This document shows positions 33,271 to 45,848 of a stretch of 64,000 nucleotides of DNA, piece by piece; position 1 is the stretch's first letter, and each line of letters begins with the position of its first letter. Made by a program: the position numbers and the translations under genes. The stretch comes from Amorphophallus konjac (taxonomy: Eukaryota; Streptophyta; Magnoliopsida; Alismatales; Araceae), in the NCBI GenBank assembly GCA_022559845.1, contig JAHNEJ010002204.1:1-64000 (forward strand), written 5' to 3'. A model generated the notes under the pieces. The model did no database searches. It was not told where the DNA came from and saw only the letters and a list, made by a program, of their open reading frames with translations.

Positions 33271-33681
33271 CAGTCATTTCAGAAGAAGAGATCGGCTAAT
33301 GATATACATGTTAATTCAAAAATACCAATGTAAATAAATTTTAATCATATCTTATGCAAATGTCTAATAGCATAAGTAGTACTCGTTCACTATCCACGAC
33401 GTAAACATCTATTAACAAGAAGAGCTTATTGCCTACATATGAAAGGAGGAGGCCTCTATCAACATCATTGAGTAGTTCCTTGACAATTGAGATGGTGAGT
33501 GATGTGAATTATGTAATCTAGGCACCTCACACTTTCAATCATAATTACCATAGTTTCATACGTTGCATTCTTTTTTCTAAAAAGTCTCGAAGAAGAAGTC
33601 AAAGTATATTACTTGACAATTGAGATCAAATTTAATGAGTTCAATCATCATCTTTAATTAAAAAGAGAAATATTTAATACC
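33271..33681. other. No gene seen
   Basis: A/T-rich intergenic sequence without recognisable features. Confidence 0.4.
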
Positions 33682-33819
33682 CTCCTAGACGGGTAGATTT
33701 CGTATCCGTCCAGGATGAGTATTGGTCCACGCGTGCACTGTGTGAGTGGTCGGGCCCGCGCAGTGTACACATGGCCCAATGCCCATCTTGAACGGATAGG
33801 AATCCTCCCCGTCCAAGAG
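33682..33819. mobile_element. Small MITE-like inverted repeat
   Basis: The left end CTCCTAGACGGGTAG...TATCCGTCCAGGATG pairs with the right end CATCTTGAACGGATA...CCCCGTCCAAGAG, with arms of about 33 nt and a few mismatches. The middle is GC-rich (GTGCACTG, GGGCCCGCGCAGTG). I cannot fix the TSD. Confidence 0.55.
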
Positions 33820-34466
33820 AGTAGATAGCATTCTTCTTTAAAAAATGTACGTGCGCTGTGCAGTGGACCTACGGGTACGAGCCCCGTCGGGGCTGTGGGT
33901 GCTCCTCCCATTTAGGGTTGTCATTTCTTTTGCGCGCGTGGAGATGCACGTGTAACCAACACCTCTTTCGCAGTTGGCACTGGAGACATTCTTCAAGCGC
34001 TCTACTAGTGTTTCGATCCCCTCCCCTCGTCCCTCTCTCAGATTACCGATCGTTTTTGGCCACTGCACCAGCTGTTCAAAAATAGTGATCTTTAAAACAT
34101 TTTCCAAATTTGAGAAACAGCCATACAGGCATATGTACCTTTAAATCAGGTACAGGTACAAGTGGATCAGAGCCAATGAAAACACATTTCACTGTTTGTG
34201 CGGCGGGTCGATTCGTCGCCCGACGAGGCCCCCTCGCGTCGCGAGATGTGCGCGCCACGTCGACACCTTTTTTTCCCTCACTTCCGCGAGGGCATTTACG
34301 TAATTTTCCAAGCACCTCCAGGTCCGGGGGTGCGATTGCAAGTTTCTCGAGATGCTGCGACAACTGCTGCTCTCCAATAAAACCCTCCCGCGGTTCATCT
34401 CCTATTCCGCCGGCGCTGTCTAGGGTTTATCTTCTCTCTGTCCTTTCCTCCGCATCTGCCTGCAGC

Positions 34467-37400
34467 ATGAGGTCCCTCTCTTAATGCTTTTCTCTTATAT
34501 CCTGATATCAATCGCTTGTTTCATCGCTGGTCTTCGGACGCCGCCGTTTCCTTTGTTCAATTTTCGCCGCCGCTGTTGATGTTGTTATCGCTGTTATTGT
34601 TGCTGATGTTGTTGTTTTCTCTCCATATTACATGGTAATTTTCCCCATTTGGGGATTTGAGGGTTCCTGATCTAATGTTTCCCGGAGAAAGGATCTTTAG
34701 GTTTTCTGGGTTTTTCTTGTGGTTTGTTTGTATCGGCAATCGCGGGAACTATGTGGAGTTGGAGAAGATTATTTATGCCGAATCCTGGTGGTTATGTATG
34801 GATGTGAGTGAGAGGTGGTGCTTCAGGCGTGTGCTTTGTATTGTCGATTCTATGGGTTATCCGGCTGGTGGTTGGGTAGTTCCCATGGTCTAATAATTAT
34901 GCAAGAAATGGGGGAATTCACCAAGACTAGGTAGGATCATTATAGAAAGAAGTTCCGGAACATGAGCATAATTGTGTCTTGGTGCTTTATTGTCGGAAAC
35001 AAGCGCGTGTAGCGTGTAGTTTCCAAAGCAGTCTTTGAGGATAATGTTGTTTGGTTTGAAAACTGCCCGATCTTGAGTTCCATGCGGATGCTTGTACTTT
35101 GGGAAGCTACATGGGCTGGTAAAGATTGTCTTGGATATACACGACGATGAATATCACCCAAATTTTATGCATCAATTTTACATGGAATACCTGTCAATTT
35201 CGTTGCCTCTCATGTCTGTGAGTATCTGTTATCTTTCCACCATAAGATCACGACCTCTGCATCTCTTAACCTTTAGAAATGATGCTGACATTGTTCCTTG
35301 ATGCGTAATCTCTCCTCACCTTGTTGTGTTCCTTCCCAGTTTTTTTTCTCCTTTTGGGGTCTGTTCCCTTGTTTTATGCACTTGCTTGATTATATCTTAA
35401 ATTGGCAAACTCACATTATTTGAGAGTTAATATTCTGATTTGTTGCAATTGATATATGCCATTAATTAACTTCTAGCCGTCCAAATTATCCTTTAACATT
35501 TTTGATCATCTTCTTCTGTTTGTACAGTTCCTTTTATGGCCTACCATGCTTGCCTAAAGTATGACAGTTACTGAATTATTATACTGGACATTACATCTAT
35601 TGACACCTATCTCTATACTCTTTTGACACTGCCATCTTCTCAGTGCCATGGTCTTATCCTTATTTAGAAAAATTATGAATTATTATGTCAAGTTTACTAG
35701 AAGCCAGATTCTCCTGATTATTATGCATGCTGTTTGTTGGAGTATGGAAGGAGTGTAAGGGTTACATGTTATGGGGAATCATGGAGAATATTAGTATGGG
35801 AGCTTCATCATTTTTTTTGGATGGTGAGCTTCATGATTTTTTAAATTTGTGTAAATTAATTTTTGATATCTCTATGGAGAGTTGGAAGAGGGCAATAAAA
35901 TTTTAGCTGTTCCATTCTTAGGTGTTTTTTTTATTGAGATATCTCTTCCCATTTGATTGTACTACCTCTATTTACTCGATAAAATTGGTAGTGCAATCCA
36001 TGACTCTTTTCAGGGAAAAAAAGAGTAATGCTTTGTGCACCAAATCCGGTGCATAAAGTCATGTCAATCTGCAACAAAGCTTCTCATTGGCCTAAAAAAA
36101 TGTGGCAGGATGATTTTTGCAGTGAAAAAGATGCTCTGCGATAGGGCGGTACGGCCGCATGTAGGCGCATTAAATGCGCGAGCGCACTCGGTGGGAAACA
36201 CACAAATGTGAAACATTTTGTAAGAATGAAACATATTGTTATGTGAATGAAACATTTGTCACATGAATGAAACATTTTTTTTTACTACAAAAATAAATCA
36301 ACGGAATATTTTATAGAAATGAAATATTTTGTAGAATGAAACATTTTGTTATAGGAATGAAACATTTCTCATAGTATTGAATTTTTTTTGATTATAGAAA
36401 TAAACCAATGAAACATTTTGTAGAAATGAAATATTTTGTTACAGGAACAAAACATTTGTTATAAGAATAAAATCCTACAGGAATGAAATATTTTGTTAGA
36501 AGAATGAAATCTAACAAAATGTTTCATTTCTCTAACAAATGTTTCATTCATGTAACAATGTTTTGTTCTTGCAAAATGTTTCATTTCTGTGTTTTTCGCC
36601 GAGTGCGCTCGCGCATTTAATGCGCTTGCATGTGGCCGTACCGCCCCGTCGCATAGCATTCTTTTTATTGTAAAAATCCTCCTGCCACATTTTTTTTAGG
36701 CCAATGAGCAGCTTTGTTGCAGGACGTGGCTTTGTGCACCGGATTTGGTGAACAAAGCATTACTCGGGAAAAAATGATGGTAGAAGTGGTATGTTAGAGT
36801 GGATCTGTATTGAAGGTTGTATGAAGAGCAGAGTACCGAAGAAATCTTGATTAGACATAGTTAGGTTGATTTAAAGGCTTACTAGAATAGGCACATCTAT
36901 ATAGAATTTTGTTGCAAGAGAAATTAAGATTGTAGATCATAGAAAGACAGGTCAATTTCTTAAAAGTTGGCCTCACAGGCAATGAGGGGATTGTTCATTT
37001 TAACAGCTGTGTGTTTTTATAGTTAATTTATTAACTCATATTATTCACCTCCAACAAAAACACTTAAATTATTAGTGTTCAAGTTCCCCTGAGATAGATT
37101 AACAAAACTATTAAATAGTTGCCTTACTTTTTAGTTGCTGGCTATAGGCTGGAGATATGAGGCTCGCTAGTTCTGGATCCTTTGACTGAGTAGACAAGAG
37201 TATATAAAGAAAAAGTAAGAGATTTCTGAAGTAGTAGTATCCACTGGATTGCAAGTTGCATGATATGGGGTATCTATCAAGCTTTCTTCTGCCATCTACC
37301 TGCCCCCCCTCCTCCAGGCATATGTTAGGTGTTTCTTGCAAGCCTTCCCAGGGAGCAAAAAGGCTGAATAAGTGGTCATGTGGGTTCCAGAGGAGCTGAT

Positions 37401-40400
37401 AACAAAAGAACAGGAAGACACTGGCATATGTTCCGGTAGATTCTTGGGACCTGCAAACAACCAGAACCAGGGTTTTTAGTCCAATAAAGTGTACAGACAT
37501 GTGCCGTGCCTCTTTCTTTTCTCCATTTCTTTATGCTTGCAGGCTTGCCACCTTTCTTTCATTTTTTTTGTATCATACAATTTATCCATTATTCACTGTG
37601 TACTATTGTGCTCTCTCTCTCTCTCTCACCCTCTATTTGTCTATATTAAGTTTCTTCTTTCAAAACATGCCTGTTGCCCACTGTTTACTATAGCCTTCTA
37701 AATTGCCAAGGGACTTTAGCTTTTACACTTGATATCTGACACTTTCTGCTGTCATAGCAGATATGTGGGACATAAATACTCCTTTTCTGCATGGAAGCAT
37801 TGAGTTAACTGGTCTTTTCTATTTATACCCATATTTGCCCATATTTGATTGTGAATCTTCCTTACTTTCCACATGCGAGATTTCAGAATTTAGCCATAAA
37901 AGCTATAGATGTTTTGGTTTAAGTTTCAATATCCACTCCAGTGACTCAACTCTGTTTATCATATTTCGCAAATATTTGTATCAATCTGTGTGCGTGCACA
38001 CATGTGCACTTGCTTTGTCATCAAGAGTTGCAGTTCCTCACTTATAATTTATTAGTTTTATATCTTTGTTTTAGTAGTTCTACGTTAGCTACTTGCAACA
38101 GATAGAAGTAGATATTGCTAGATTGAGTGTAAATGACCAAGTTCGTAAAAAGTCCTTAGAAGTGAGGTATCTGCTTTGCCACATAGGTCCTAGTAAATGT
38201 GATGGTTGGCTGTATTGCTTCCCTTAGTTTTTACTTTGAGCGTGTAAAACTCTCATAGTGGAATCCTATGTCATTGTTTCAGCTCTATTGTTCTTTTTCC
38301 TGGGTTATTGTTATGCATGTGCTGTACTGTATCTTGCCTTGTGTGATCTGTTGGTACAGGGGTTTTCTGGAAATTAATTTCTGATACAACTACTTTAACA
38401 GTGACCCTTACTCTTGTAGATGAGTATTATTTATTGCATACTTTTTGTATTGTTCTTTGATTTTATGTATTTCTATTTCTTTCATTATTTTTTGTTTGTC
38501 TTTTAAGTGCTCATTTTTGTGATGTGCTGCTGCTGCTTCTTCCCTATGGAGAGGTGTCCCTTCTTCATGCACAATTTTGCATGACATTGTATGCTGGTTG
38601 AATGCAGATGTTGCCGAATAGTTTCATCTGTGGTCCTAGCTTTTTCTGAATTAAGACCTCTGTATGCCGGTTGGTTTATGCCTGGGTTTTGAGTTTTGAC
38701 ACAATAATTGAAGGGCTTGTTGTTTGATTGGCAGCTGATTATATATTCTATTTATATATTTGCAATTTGGTTTTCTAGTCTTAACTCATCCCCAGTTTGA
38801 TAGACTAATGTTCGATGATACTGATGTCTGATCATGATGATGGGAATGATCACGATATACCTTTATACTGGACATCATCATATGGATCTCTTTCTAAGAT
38901 GCATGTTCTGGTTAGATTTTATTCCAAGTCCTAGGAATACAATATCAAATGGAAAAGTTTAAGGTTATATTTTGTGAAAAGTAGTTGCACATATGATACC
39001 TTGCTTTTTGGATGTCATTGATGATTTGAACTCTATGCATGTGTTGTTACAAATTCAAAGATTTACATGGCCTTGTTTGGAAAATCATTTTCACATGTAT
39101 TTCTCAGCATCAAAATCCTGTCTAGATAGCACTATAATAACAGGAAGTTGGGTAAATATGCATAAGATGCTCTTTGAACAAGTCTCTCAATGTAATGCCC
39201 CCTTTCTTTGATCTTATGACCTGATCTGGGGACGCTCACCTTACTATTCTCCATACGTTGTGAGTTTGGAAGATCCATGGGCACTCAAGGTCAAACCATC
39301 ATGTGATTCCGAAAACATACACGCATATCGTTTCCACAAAATACAAAATTTACCTTACTCTCTCCTTCAGTTACTTGTCTAAGAGATCTTAGCCGGTCTA
39401 GGTGAAGAACGATGGTCTAAGAGCTACGGTTCATGGTGAATTAGAAGTCCGGTATAGGTAATCAGATCACATATTCAATAATCATTATGCATGGTTTTAG
39501 TCATGCATGATTCCCTTGGGGAAACTGTATGCAACGAGGACTTACTCATGCTATCTCTTTAAATGATCCCTGATCTAACATCTCCCAAGGCCAAGGACCT
39601 CTACAATCACCCCATTCAAAATTTACATTTCCTTTATTATCAAAATAGGGTTAAAGCAATAGAGATAGCAAATAACATGTTTACGGTTCATCCAGGGTAT
39701 GCAGTCTCGCGAGATCTCGCCGAGATCTCTGTCTCGGCGCGTCCGCGAGGCACGAAACGGTCCCGAGTAGGCGCATCTCGGCGAGGGGTAGCAGTCTTGG
39801 GAAAATAGTGAATTCTTGAAGAATTATTTAAAATTTATAAGGTATAATTTTAGATTTGTGTAACTTTTGATGCATATTGATATTAGTGCATGTGAAATTG
39901 AGTGGTTAGTATAAAAGAATTATGATTTTCTTTAAAATAGGCTATATATATGAAAAAATGTTCCGAAATCCCCGAACCCGATCTCCCGAGATTTTTTCGA
40001 GATCTCTCCGAGATCTCTTCTCTCCAACCCCCCCGAGACGAAGCCGAGATCCGATATGGCAAACCATGGGTTCATCACATGCTTACCTGACTGCGAGGTT
40101 TCTAATAGTTCGTGCGATCCTTAGGTTGTAGTTTTTCTTCTCCTCCTCCTTCGCTGCACCTATCGCTCCCCTTTTGGCTTTGACTCAGGTTGCTTATAGA
40201 GGGAAAGAGGCAACAGGAGTATCGGGAAAGCAAGGAGGGGTTTAAATAGGCGGCCCTCCTATCTATTTAGTGGAGAAATTATTTAATCCAAATATTTTCA
40301 CTCACCCCTCTCTGTCATGCATCTCTTGGTCAGATTCTCCGGATCCTAAAGATTATTATTTAATTCCTCGCCATCTAACTCCATTGTTTATACCGCCATC

Positions 40401-43400
40401 TAATCTATTGTCTACTTCCGTCTAATCTATTGTCTACTTCAATACGGGCTAGGTTTTTTTGTCTGTTTCTACACCGTCTATGCCTAGTCCAACTTCTGTA
40501 TCGCCTAGTGTTCATCGTCTGTCTTTCAATTCCGGACGATCCATTGACTAAGGCTTCCATCTATATCCCGTTGCCTATCGTCAACTTGTTCTGTCTACTT
40601 TCTCACATCGTCTAACCTTCCTGTCCACGTCATCGTCATCTAACTCTAATGCATAGTTTAACTCATGTTTCGTCTACTCTCGTGCGGTCTACTTTTTTTG
40701 TCCTCTGCATCATTTCTCTTTTCCACTTAGCGGCTTTATCATCTAACTTTTCTGACCACATCATCTTCTATCTTATATCGTTTTAAGTCTTCTAAGTTTC
40801 AATTATATTTCCTGAATGTAATAAAATTTCTCAATTTACTAAATAAATCAATTTACTGGCCCTTCTAAAAAAATCTAATATTTATCACACTCGGATTTTT
40901 ATCATAAATGTTCTAAATAGATTTCCTAAAATTCTGGGGTCTTACACTCAAAATCTTGTCTTTCTGCACTGATTTCCACCTGTTAAATAGGCGATTAGTT
41001 CATGTTTTCTTTTAGCCGGTCAGGTTTCTATGTCTTCATATGCTATTGTTTGTGAGCATGAAAATAGTCATCTTAGTATGTGAATTTCCCCCTTTTTGTG
41101 ATTGAGTCTTCGAAAGTAGGGCTTGCTACAGTCCTCGTGTCAATTTATAGGGGCTTGTTCAGTTCTCTGAGGTTTGAAATTGCAATCTATAAAACTCTTG
41201 TAAATCACTTTGAGGTGGTTTCTTGCAAAGAAAGGTGTCAACACTGCAGCAATCTTCAAGAAACAGAGGGGGTGTCTGGACTTGGTTCACATAATAGAGA
41301 TTCTGATTACATTTATTTTGGATTTTTGGAAGAGCCATTGTATGAGTTGCTGAATCATTTGATTTGGCCATTAGTTTAACGACACACTTTTGTCTGCCAA
41401 AGGCATAGCCAATGCTACTTTTTTGGCTGTTGAATCAGGTTTTTGTAAAATCAGAAGTATCATAGTTCTTCATCTAGTTTGCCGAGCACTGTGTCTTTTA
41501 TCAATTCCCTCTCTTTTATGCTTTGACCGTTAATTTGGGGTCGACATAATAACATGTTAAGTTAGTAAATTTTATTATGACATCATCATTCTAGCATCAG
41601 GTCCTAGGCTGTTTGGCTTGTATAATGTTGGAAAAGGGGTGTAGTTCCACAACCTCAGTGGCTCAGTATATCCTTAAAAAAACAACTTTCAGATTGCACA
41701 ATATAAGTTCATGTTACCAGGAGCAACGGTTAAATGTTTTTTTAGACTTTGGAAACAGACTAGATGAAGAGTGGATGTGATTGTTTTGAACAGGAGTAGG
41801 GCATAGCTCATATGGCTCTTTTTTTGTCTCAGTGTGGTTTTTGTCCATCATATCATTTTCAACGAGTTTGAATCAATGGTTGGCTACTGTTTTAACATGT
41901 CCATCCTCTGATTATCACTAGATGAAGGGTGAATGTGATGGGGATATAAGTTGTGCATAGCTCAACCGCACAGTTTGGCCATTGGTTCTTTCTTGACTGA
42001 TCAGGTTTTTTTTAAAGATCTTTTTGAGGATTAGAATAAACAGTCTTCATATAAATGCTTGAGTCTAAAATCCCATTTACCTTCTCAGAATGAGAAAAAC
42101 ATTACTGCAAAGGATGTATGGAATGGCAACTTTGTTTTGGTTGATTTCTTGAAGCAAGAGAGTCTTTCCTTGTATATTTTTTGTATTTGAAAGCCTTCTA
42201 GGAGTCCCCTTGGCCATTGTCGTTCTTGGGTGGATGGATCCGACCATGCACAAAGCACTTAGCCATGCCTATGAAGTGCTTATCCAACTCTCTCATGGTT
42301 TCTTTGATTTTCATACTGGGACTCTGTTTGGCAGCCATTGTATCCCTTCAACTGCTTGTAGGCATCTTTTAATGTTGCCTTTAGAGAATTAAACCATATA
42401 TTATTTCTTCTTTGTATCATCAGAAAAAGGTAACTCTGTGGACTGACACGTCATATGTGTGTGTTCATTTTATACGTTGGAACTGTGTTTTCTTTTGTGA
42501 TGTTTGCTAATCTAGAATTAAGGAAAGGTACATATTTATCTTCATTTTGATTTTGCTTTTGTGTAATATTTCAACTTTAGCCGTCATCCTGAAGTGAAGT
42601 GGGCTCAGAGGCTCGACAAAGTTTATATTACTATTGTATTGCCTGATGCAAAAGATGTGAAGGTTAATCTTGAACCTGAGGGTGCTTTGAATTTTTCTGC
42701 ATATGGTGGAGCTGAAAATCACCTTTATGAACTGAAATTGGATCTACATGATCAGGTTAATGTAGAGGTACTGTTTCTCCACTAAACTTTGTGATGCAGA
42801 TGAACTTATATTTATTGGTAGATTTATTGTTTCTTTTTTTCTAATTGATAGTTGTCAATTTCAGGAAAGTAAAATAAATATAGGTGTCAGAAATATATTT
42901 TGCATGGTGGAAAAGGTAGAAAAGGTTTGGTGGAAGAAGCTTTTACGCGGTGACGACAAGCCACCCCACTATTTGAAAGTTGATTGGGACAAATGGGTGG
43001 ATGAAGATGAGGACTCTGGTGTGTCTGCTTTTACCTTCTTCCCCTTCGTGCTTTTCTTTTTTTTTGCTTTTTAGCATGCAAGTAATACATGTGTTCAGAA
43101 CAGTCCCACGTTAGAGAAGGGACACTATAACATGTGTTTAAAATAGTGGAGCCCTCTATACCCGTAACCTTAAGGTTTTGACACCGTGGATGTTTTTTTT
43201 TTAGTTTGTGAGGGTTTATCTGATAGCCTGCGAGCTGTAGTCTGTGTCTGGCTTCTCAGGATGTCCTTTCGTTAGACCCATGGATGTCATATTGAGCTTA
43301 TAAGATGATGGTCTGATTCATGAGTACTGGTTGTGTCGTGCAATAATTGGGCTTTCTTGTATCAAAACTCAGAAGGCAAGTAAACTGATTCACCGGAAAA

Positions 43401-44383
43401 GGGGGAACAACTTGAGATCTTGCTTTAAGCCGATGTCAGCCCAGTAGTTACTTTAGATTCCTCTTTCACAAGCCCCCCTTATCTTTGACCAGTATCAGAA
43501 TGAGATAGATGGAGATGAAGCCTAGCTGCTACCTGTGTTAAATCATTATTGTCGGTGAATCACACAGAGAAAGAATTACCTTTGAAAATCAAAAGTCTTG
43601 AAAAGGACAATTGAAAATTAGATATGGAATCCACGCTTTTGCTCAACTTATGTGATTTCATTTGCAATTAATGAATGTTACTTGTTTTTGTCAGGCCCTG
43701 GGGATTTGGATTTTGGAGGGATGGACTTTTCGGTATGAACCGGTGGACCTTTAAATTTCCTTTGACGGTTCGAAATATATCTGACAGTCTTTTGCTTGCT
43801 CTAGAAATTTGGTGATATGGGAGGAGCCGGTGATGCCATGGATGACGACCTCGATGACAGTGACGATGAAGGTAGGGTCATCACCTTTCCATTTATCGCA
43901 TTATGTAGCATATGTGCGCAACCATGTGAAACTTTTTTTGTCTGCTAGTAGGAGTGGCTGTCCCTAATGTGGAATCACCATTGGTTCAGTTTTTCATTCA
44001 GAAAGTGTAATGTGGCCTTGGTCATCTCCTTTCCATATATCGCAGTGTACAACTTTGTGTAACCTTTTTGTTTGCTAATGGGAGTGACTGTCCCTCGTAT
44101 TGAATCGCCATTAGTTCAGTTTTTAATACACAAGTATATTGGACACTTGTTTTGAAGCACCCTTGGATGATCTGCGAAGTATACAATTGATTTTTTGTTG
44201 ATATGAAGTTCCTTATTGACAGCATAGGCTGTGCTTCTCTCTCATCGTTATCTGAGATTAAATTCGGACGTTCTTGCAGACCATGAAGTGGAGAAAAGTG
44301 AACCAGCAGACAGCAGCAATGATGCCGGGAAGAACGGAGAAGCGTCCGCGGATAGCAAAACGGACTCTGCTCCAAGCAGCTGA
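34467..44383 (+). CDS. p23: Hsp90 co-chaperone p23 (CS domain), 6 exons
   Basis: Exons: 34,467-34,471, 42,581-42,767, 42,865-43,018, 43,695-43,732, 43,805-43,871 and 44,280-44,383. They join in phase to 184 aa beginning MSRHPEVKWAQRLDKVYIT. The CS domain covers about residues 1-105 (LPDAKDVKVNLEPEG; LDLHDQVNVE; then EKVWWKKLLRGDDKPPHYLK and VDWDKWVDEDED). A short Gly/Met/Asp-rich part (LDFGGMDFSKFGDMGG) and an acidic, Ser-rich tail follow. p23 binds ATP-bound Hsp90 in cytosol and nucleus and slows its cycle. The first coding exon is just ATGAG, completed to MSR by exon 2, which is why I place the start 8.1 kb upstream, after a typical leader (CTAGGGTTTATCTTC). All introns are GT-AG. The Gly-Met repeat region is shorter than in many plant p23 proteins. 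No break is seen. Confidence 0.9.
36023..36765. mobile_element. Mutator-like non-autonomous element
   Basis: Terminal inverted repeats of about 170 bp begin GAGTAATGCTTTGTGCACC and include AAATGCGCGAGCGCACTCGG and its partner CCGAGTGCGCTCGCGCATTT. Flanks are GGGAAAAAA(A) on the left and GGGAAAAAA on the right, a 9-bp TSD. The 360-bp core consists of GAATGAAACATTTTGT repeats. No coding capacity. Confidence 0.85.
39191..40946 (+). mobile_element. Solo LTR (1,756 bp)
   Basis: Starts TGTAATGCCCCC and ends GGGGTCTTACA, with TG...CA ends. A perfect 5-bp TSD, CTCAA, lies at 39,186-39,190 and 40,947-40,951. No internal region, PBS or PPT remains, so it arose by LTR-LTR recombination. A hAT-type element sits inside it. 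Confidence 0.88.
39693..40068. mobile_element. hAT-type MITE inside the solo LTR
   Basis: An 8-bp TSD GGTTCATC (39,685-39,692 and 40,069-40,076) flanks ends CAGGGTATGCAGTCTCG and, on the other strand, CATGGTTTGCCATATCGG. The body has many GAGATCTC motifs near both ends. Related elements are at 52,080 and 54,992. Confidence 0.8.
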
Positions 44384-44889
44384 AGAACAGTTAAAAACCA
44401 TCTTAAAACAGCTCATGTGAAACACACAATGGCAACAGTTTAATGGATAGATGTCTTGTCAGTATTATTATGGTGGTTATTTTGTATCTTCGTCGTTAAC
44501 GGTACAAAATTGTTTTAAGAATAGTGATTTGCTTATGAGGGTACCACCCATCTGGCCATCATCGTCAGGCTTATTTTTTTTGTGTTTTAACTTTTTCTTG
44601 GCAATTGCCTTTTAACCAAGGAAAGAGACTACTTAGGTTTACGTTTCTTTTGTGTGAGAACCGGTGTTTCACCTGTTCTTGATCTGTTGCATTTGCGTAT
44701 GATCTTAATGTAGGAAGTGCAGCAATGTAGTAGTAACTTTACAATATTTTGCGACAGTAAATATTCGTTGAGAATGTTTTTAAAATGGTTCTTTCGTAGC
44801 GTATTTTCCTAACTTTTTTCACGGAAGATAATCTTAGAAAAATTTCTGCATTCATATTCTTCATTTTTCAAGATTAAACTATTTTATTA
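44384..44889. other. p23 3' UTR and flank
   Basis: T-rich sequence after the p23 stop; the 3' UTR must lie here, but I see no decisive poly-A signal. Confidence 0.5.
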
Positions 44890-45129
44890 GGTTGTGTTTG
44901 GAACGGAGGTTGAGGAGAGATTTTGAGAATTTCAATGGTTGGAATCTCTATCCTTTTAAAATCATTTTCAAATGTTTCAGCGTTTCATCAATTTTTATTT
45001 TATACAGATTTCGGGGTTTAGAGATGGAGAGCAAAGGAGGAGATTTTAAAATCTTCTAAAGTTGTTTCAAGTCAATTTTCTCTCTATATGGATTTAAAAA
45101 AAAACTTCACATCCATTTCAAACGCAGTC
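44890..45129. mobile_element. Tourist-like MITE
   Basis: Left end GGTTGTGTTTGGAACGGAGG; right end on the other strand GACTGCGTTTGAAATGGATG. TTA flanks both sides (44,887-44,889 and 45,130-45,132), the 3-bp TSD of PIF/Harbinger elements. Length 240 bp. Confidence 0.7.
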
Positions 45130-45618
45130 TTAAAAAAATCACAAGAATTAAACGTTGCAACACAGTTCGCTTAGTTGGGGGGGGGGGGGGGGGGTGGTGT
45201 ATGAGATGGTGTTAAATAGAATTCGTTGTTGGGTAACATTCTGAGTAACATGCAGTATGCTTCTCCTGATTTTGCTTGTCAAGATATTTATCAGATCGCA
45301 CTTCACTTGTTTTTACGAAAGTACAGATCGTATTTCATTGTCATAACTCATAAGCTTACAAAATTGGGGGAAAGTGCAATGGAGGAGTCTCTGAAGTTCG
45401 TGTAGTTTTTTTTGGTAACCGTATGTGTTTATATCAGGGAGTTAGGATTTTAAAGTCCATAGCTCCTTACTTTACTAAGGCGGCTAAACATTTACAATAT
45501 GAATTTTTCTAGTGCATGTTATTTGTTAATCACATTATTCTAATGTCAAGAATAAAAAATTTTAATTTCTAATTTGGAATATCAGGGAGTGGAATCTAAG
45601 CATAGTAGTATTACAAAA
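45130..45618. other. No gene; G homopolymer
   Basis: A run of about 18 G lies near 45,177-45,194. The rest is A/T-rich intergenic sequence. Confidence 0.4.
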
Positions 45619-45804
45619 GAGATTTTTACATATATATTCCGCTAAATATCAAGTTTGTCAAATATATCTTTTATTGAGACCTATTATCGTGAATACCCTC
45701 CAAATAAGTTTAAATGTTGCACTTATATCCTCATTATAACCCCCTTTGATTTCACTCAGGTTAAGTCATGGTTAATAGGTGGAATAACTAATCTACCCTT
45801 AGTG

Positions 45805-45848
<44 letters not shown>

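Larger units (their letters stand above)
34472..42580 (+). other. p23 intron 1, 8.1 kb
   Basis: Donor G|GTCCCT and acceptor CAACTTTAG|C. It is T-rich, with a Mutator-like element (36,023-36,765) and a solo LTR (39,191-40,946); the remainder shows no gene. The retrotransposon insertions explain part of its length. Confidence 0.8.

Noticed and set aside
42594..42785. p23 start at the internal ATG in exon 2
   Set aside because: It would lose MSRHPEVK, which is conserved in the CS domain. ATGAG at 34,467 restores it in frame with good splice sites.
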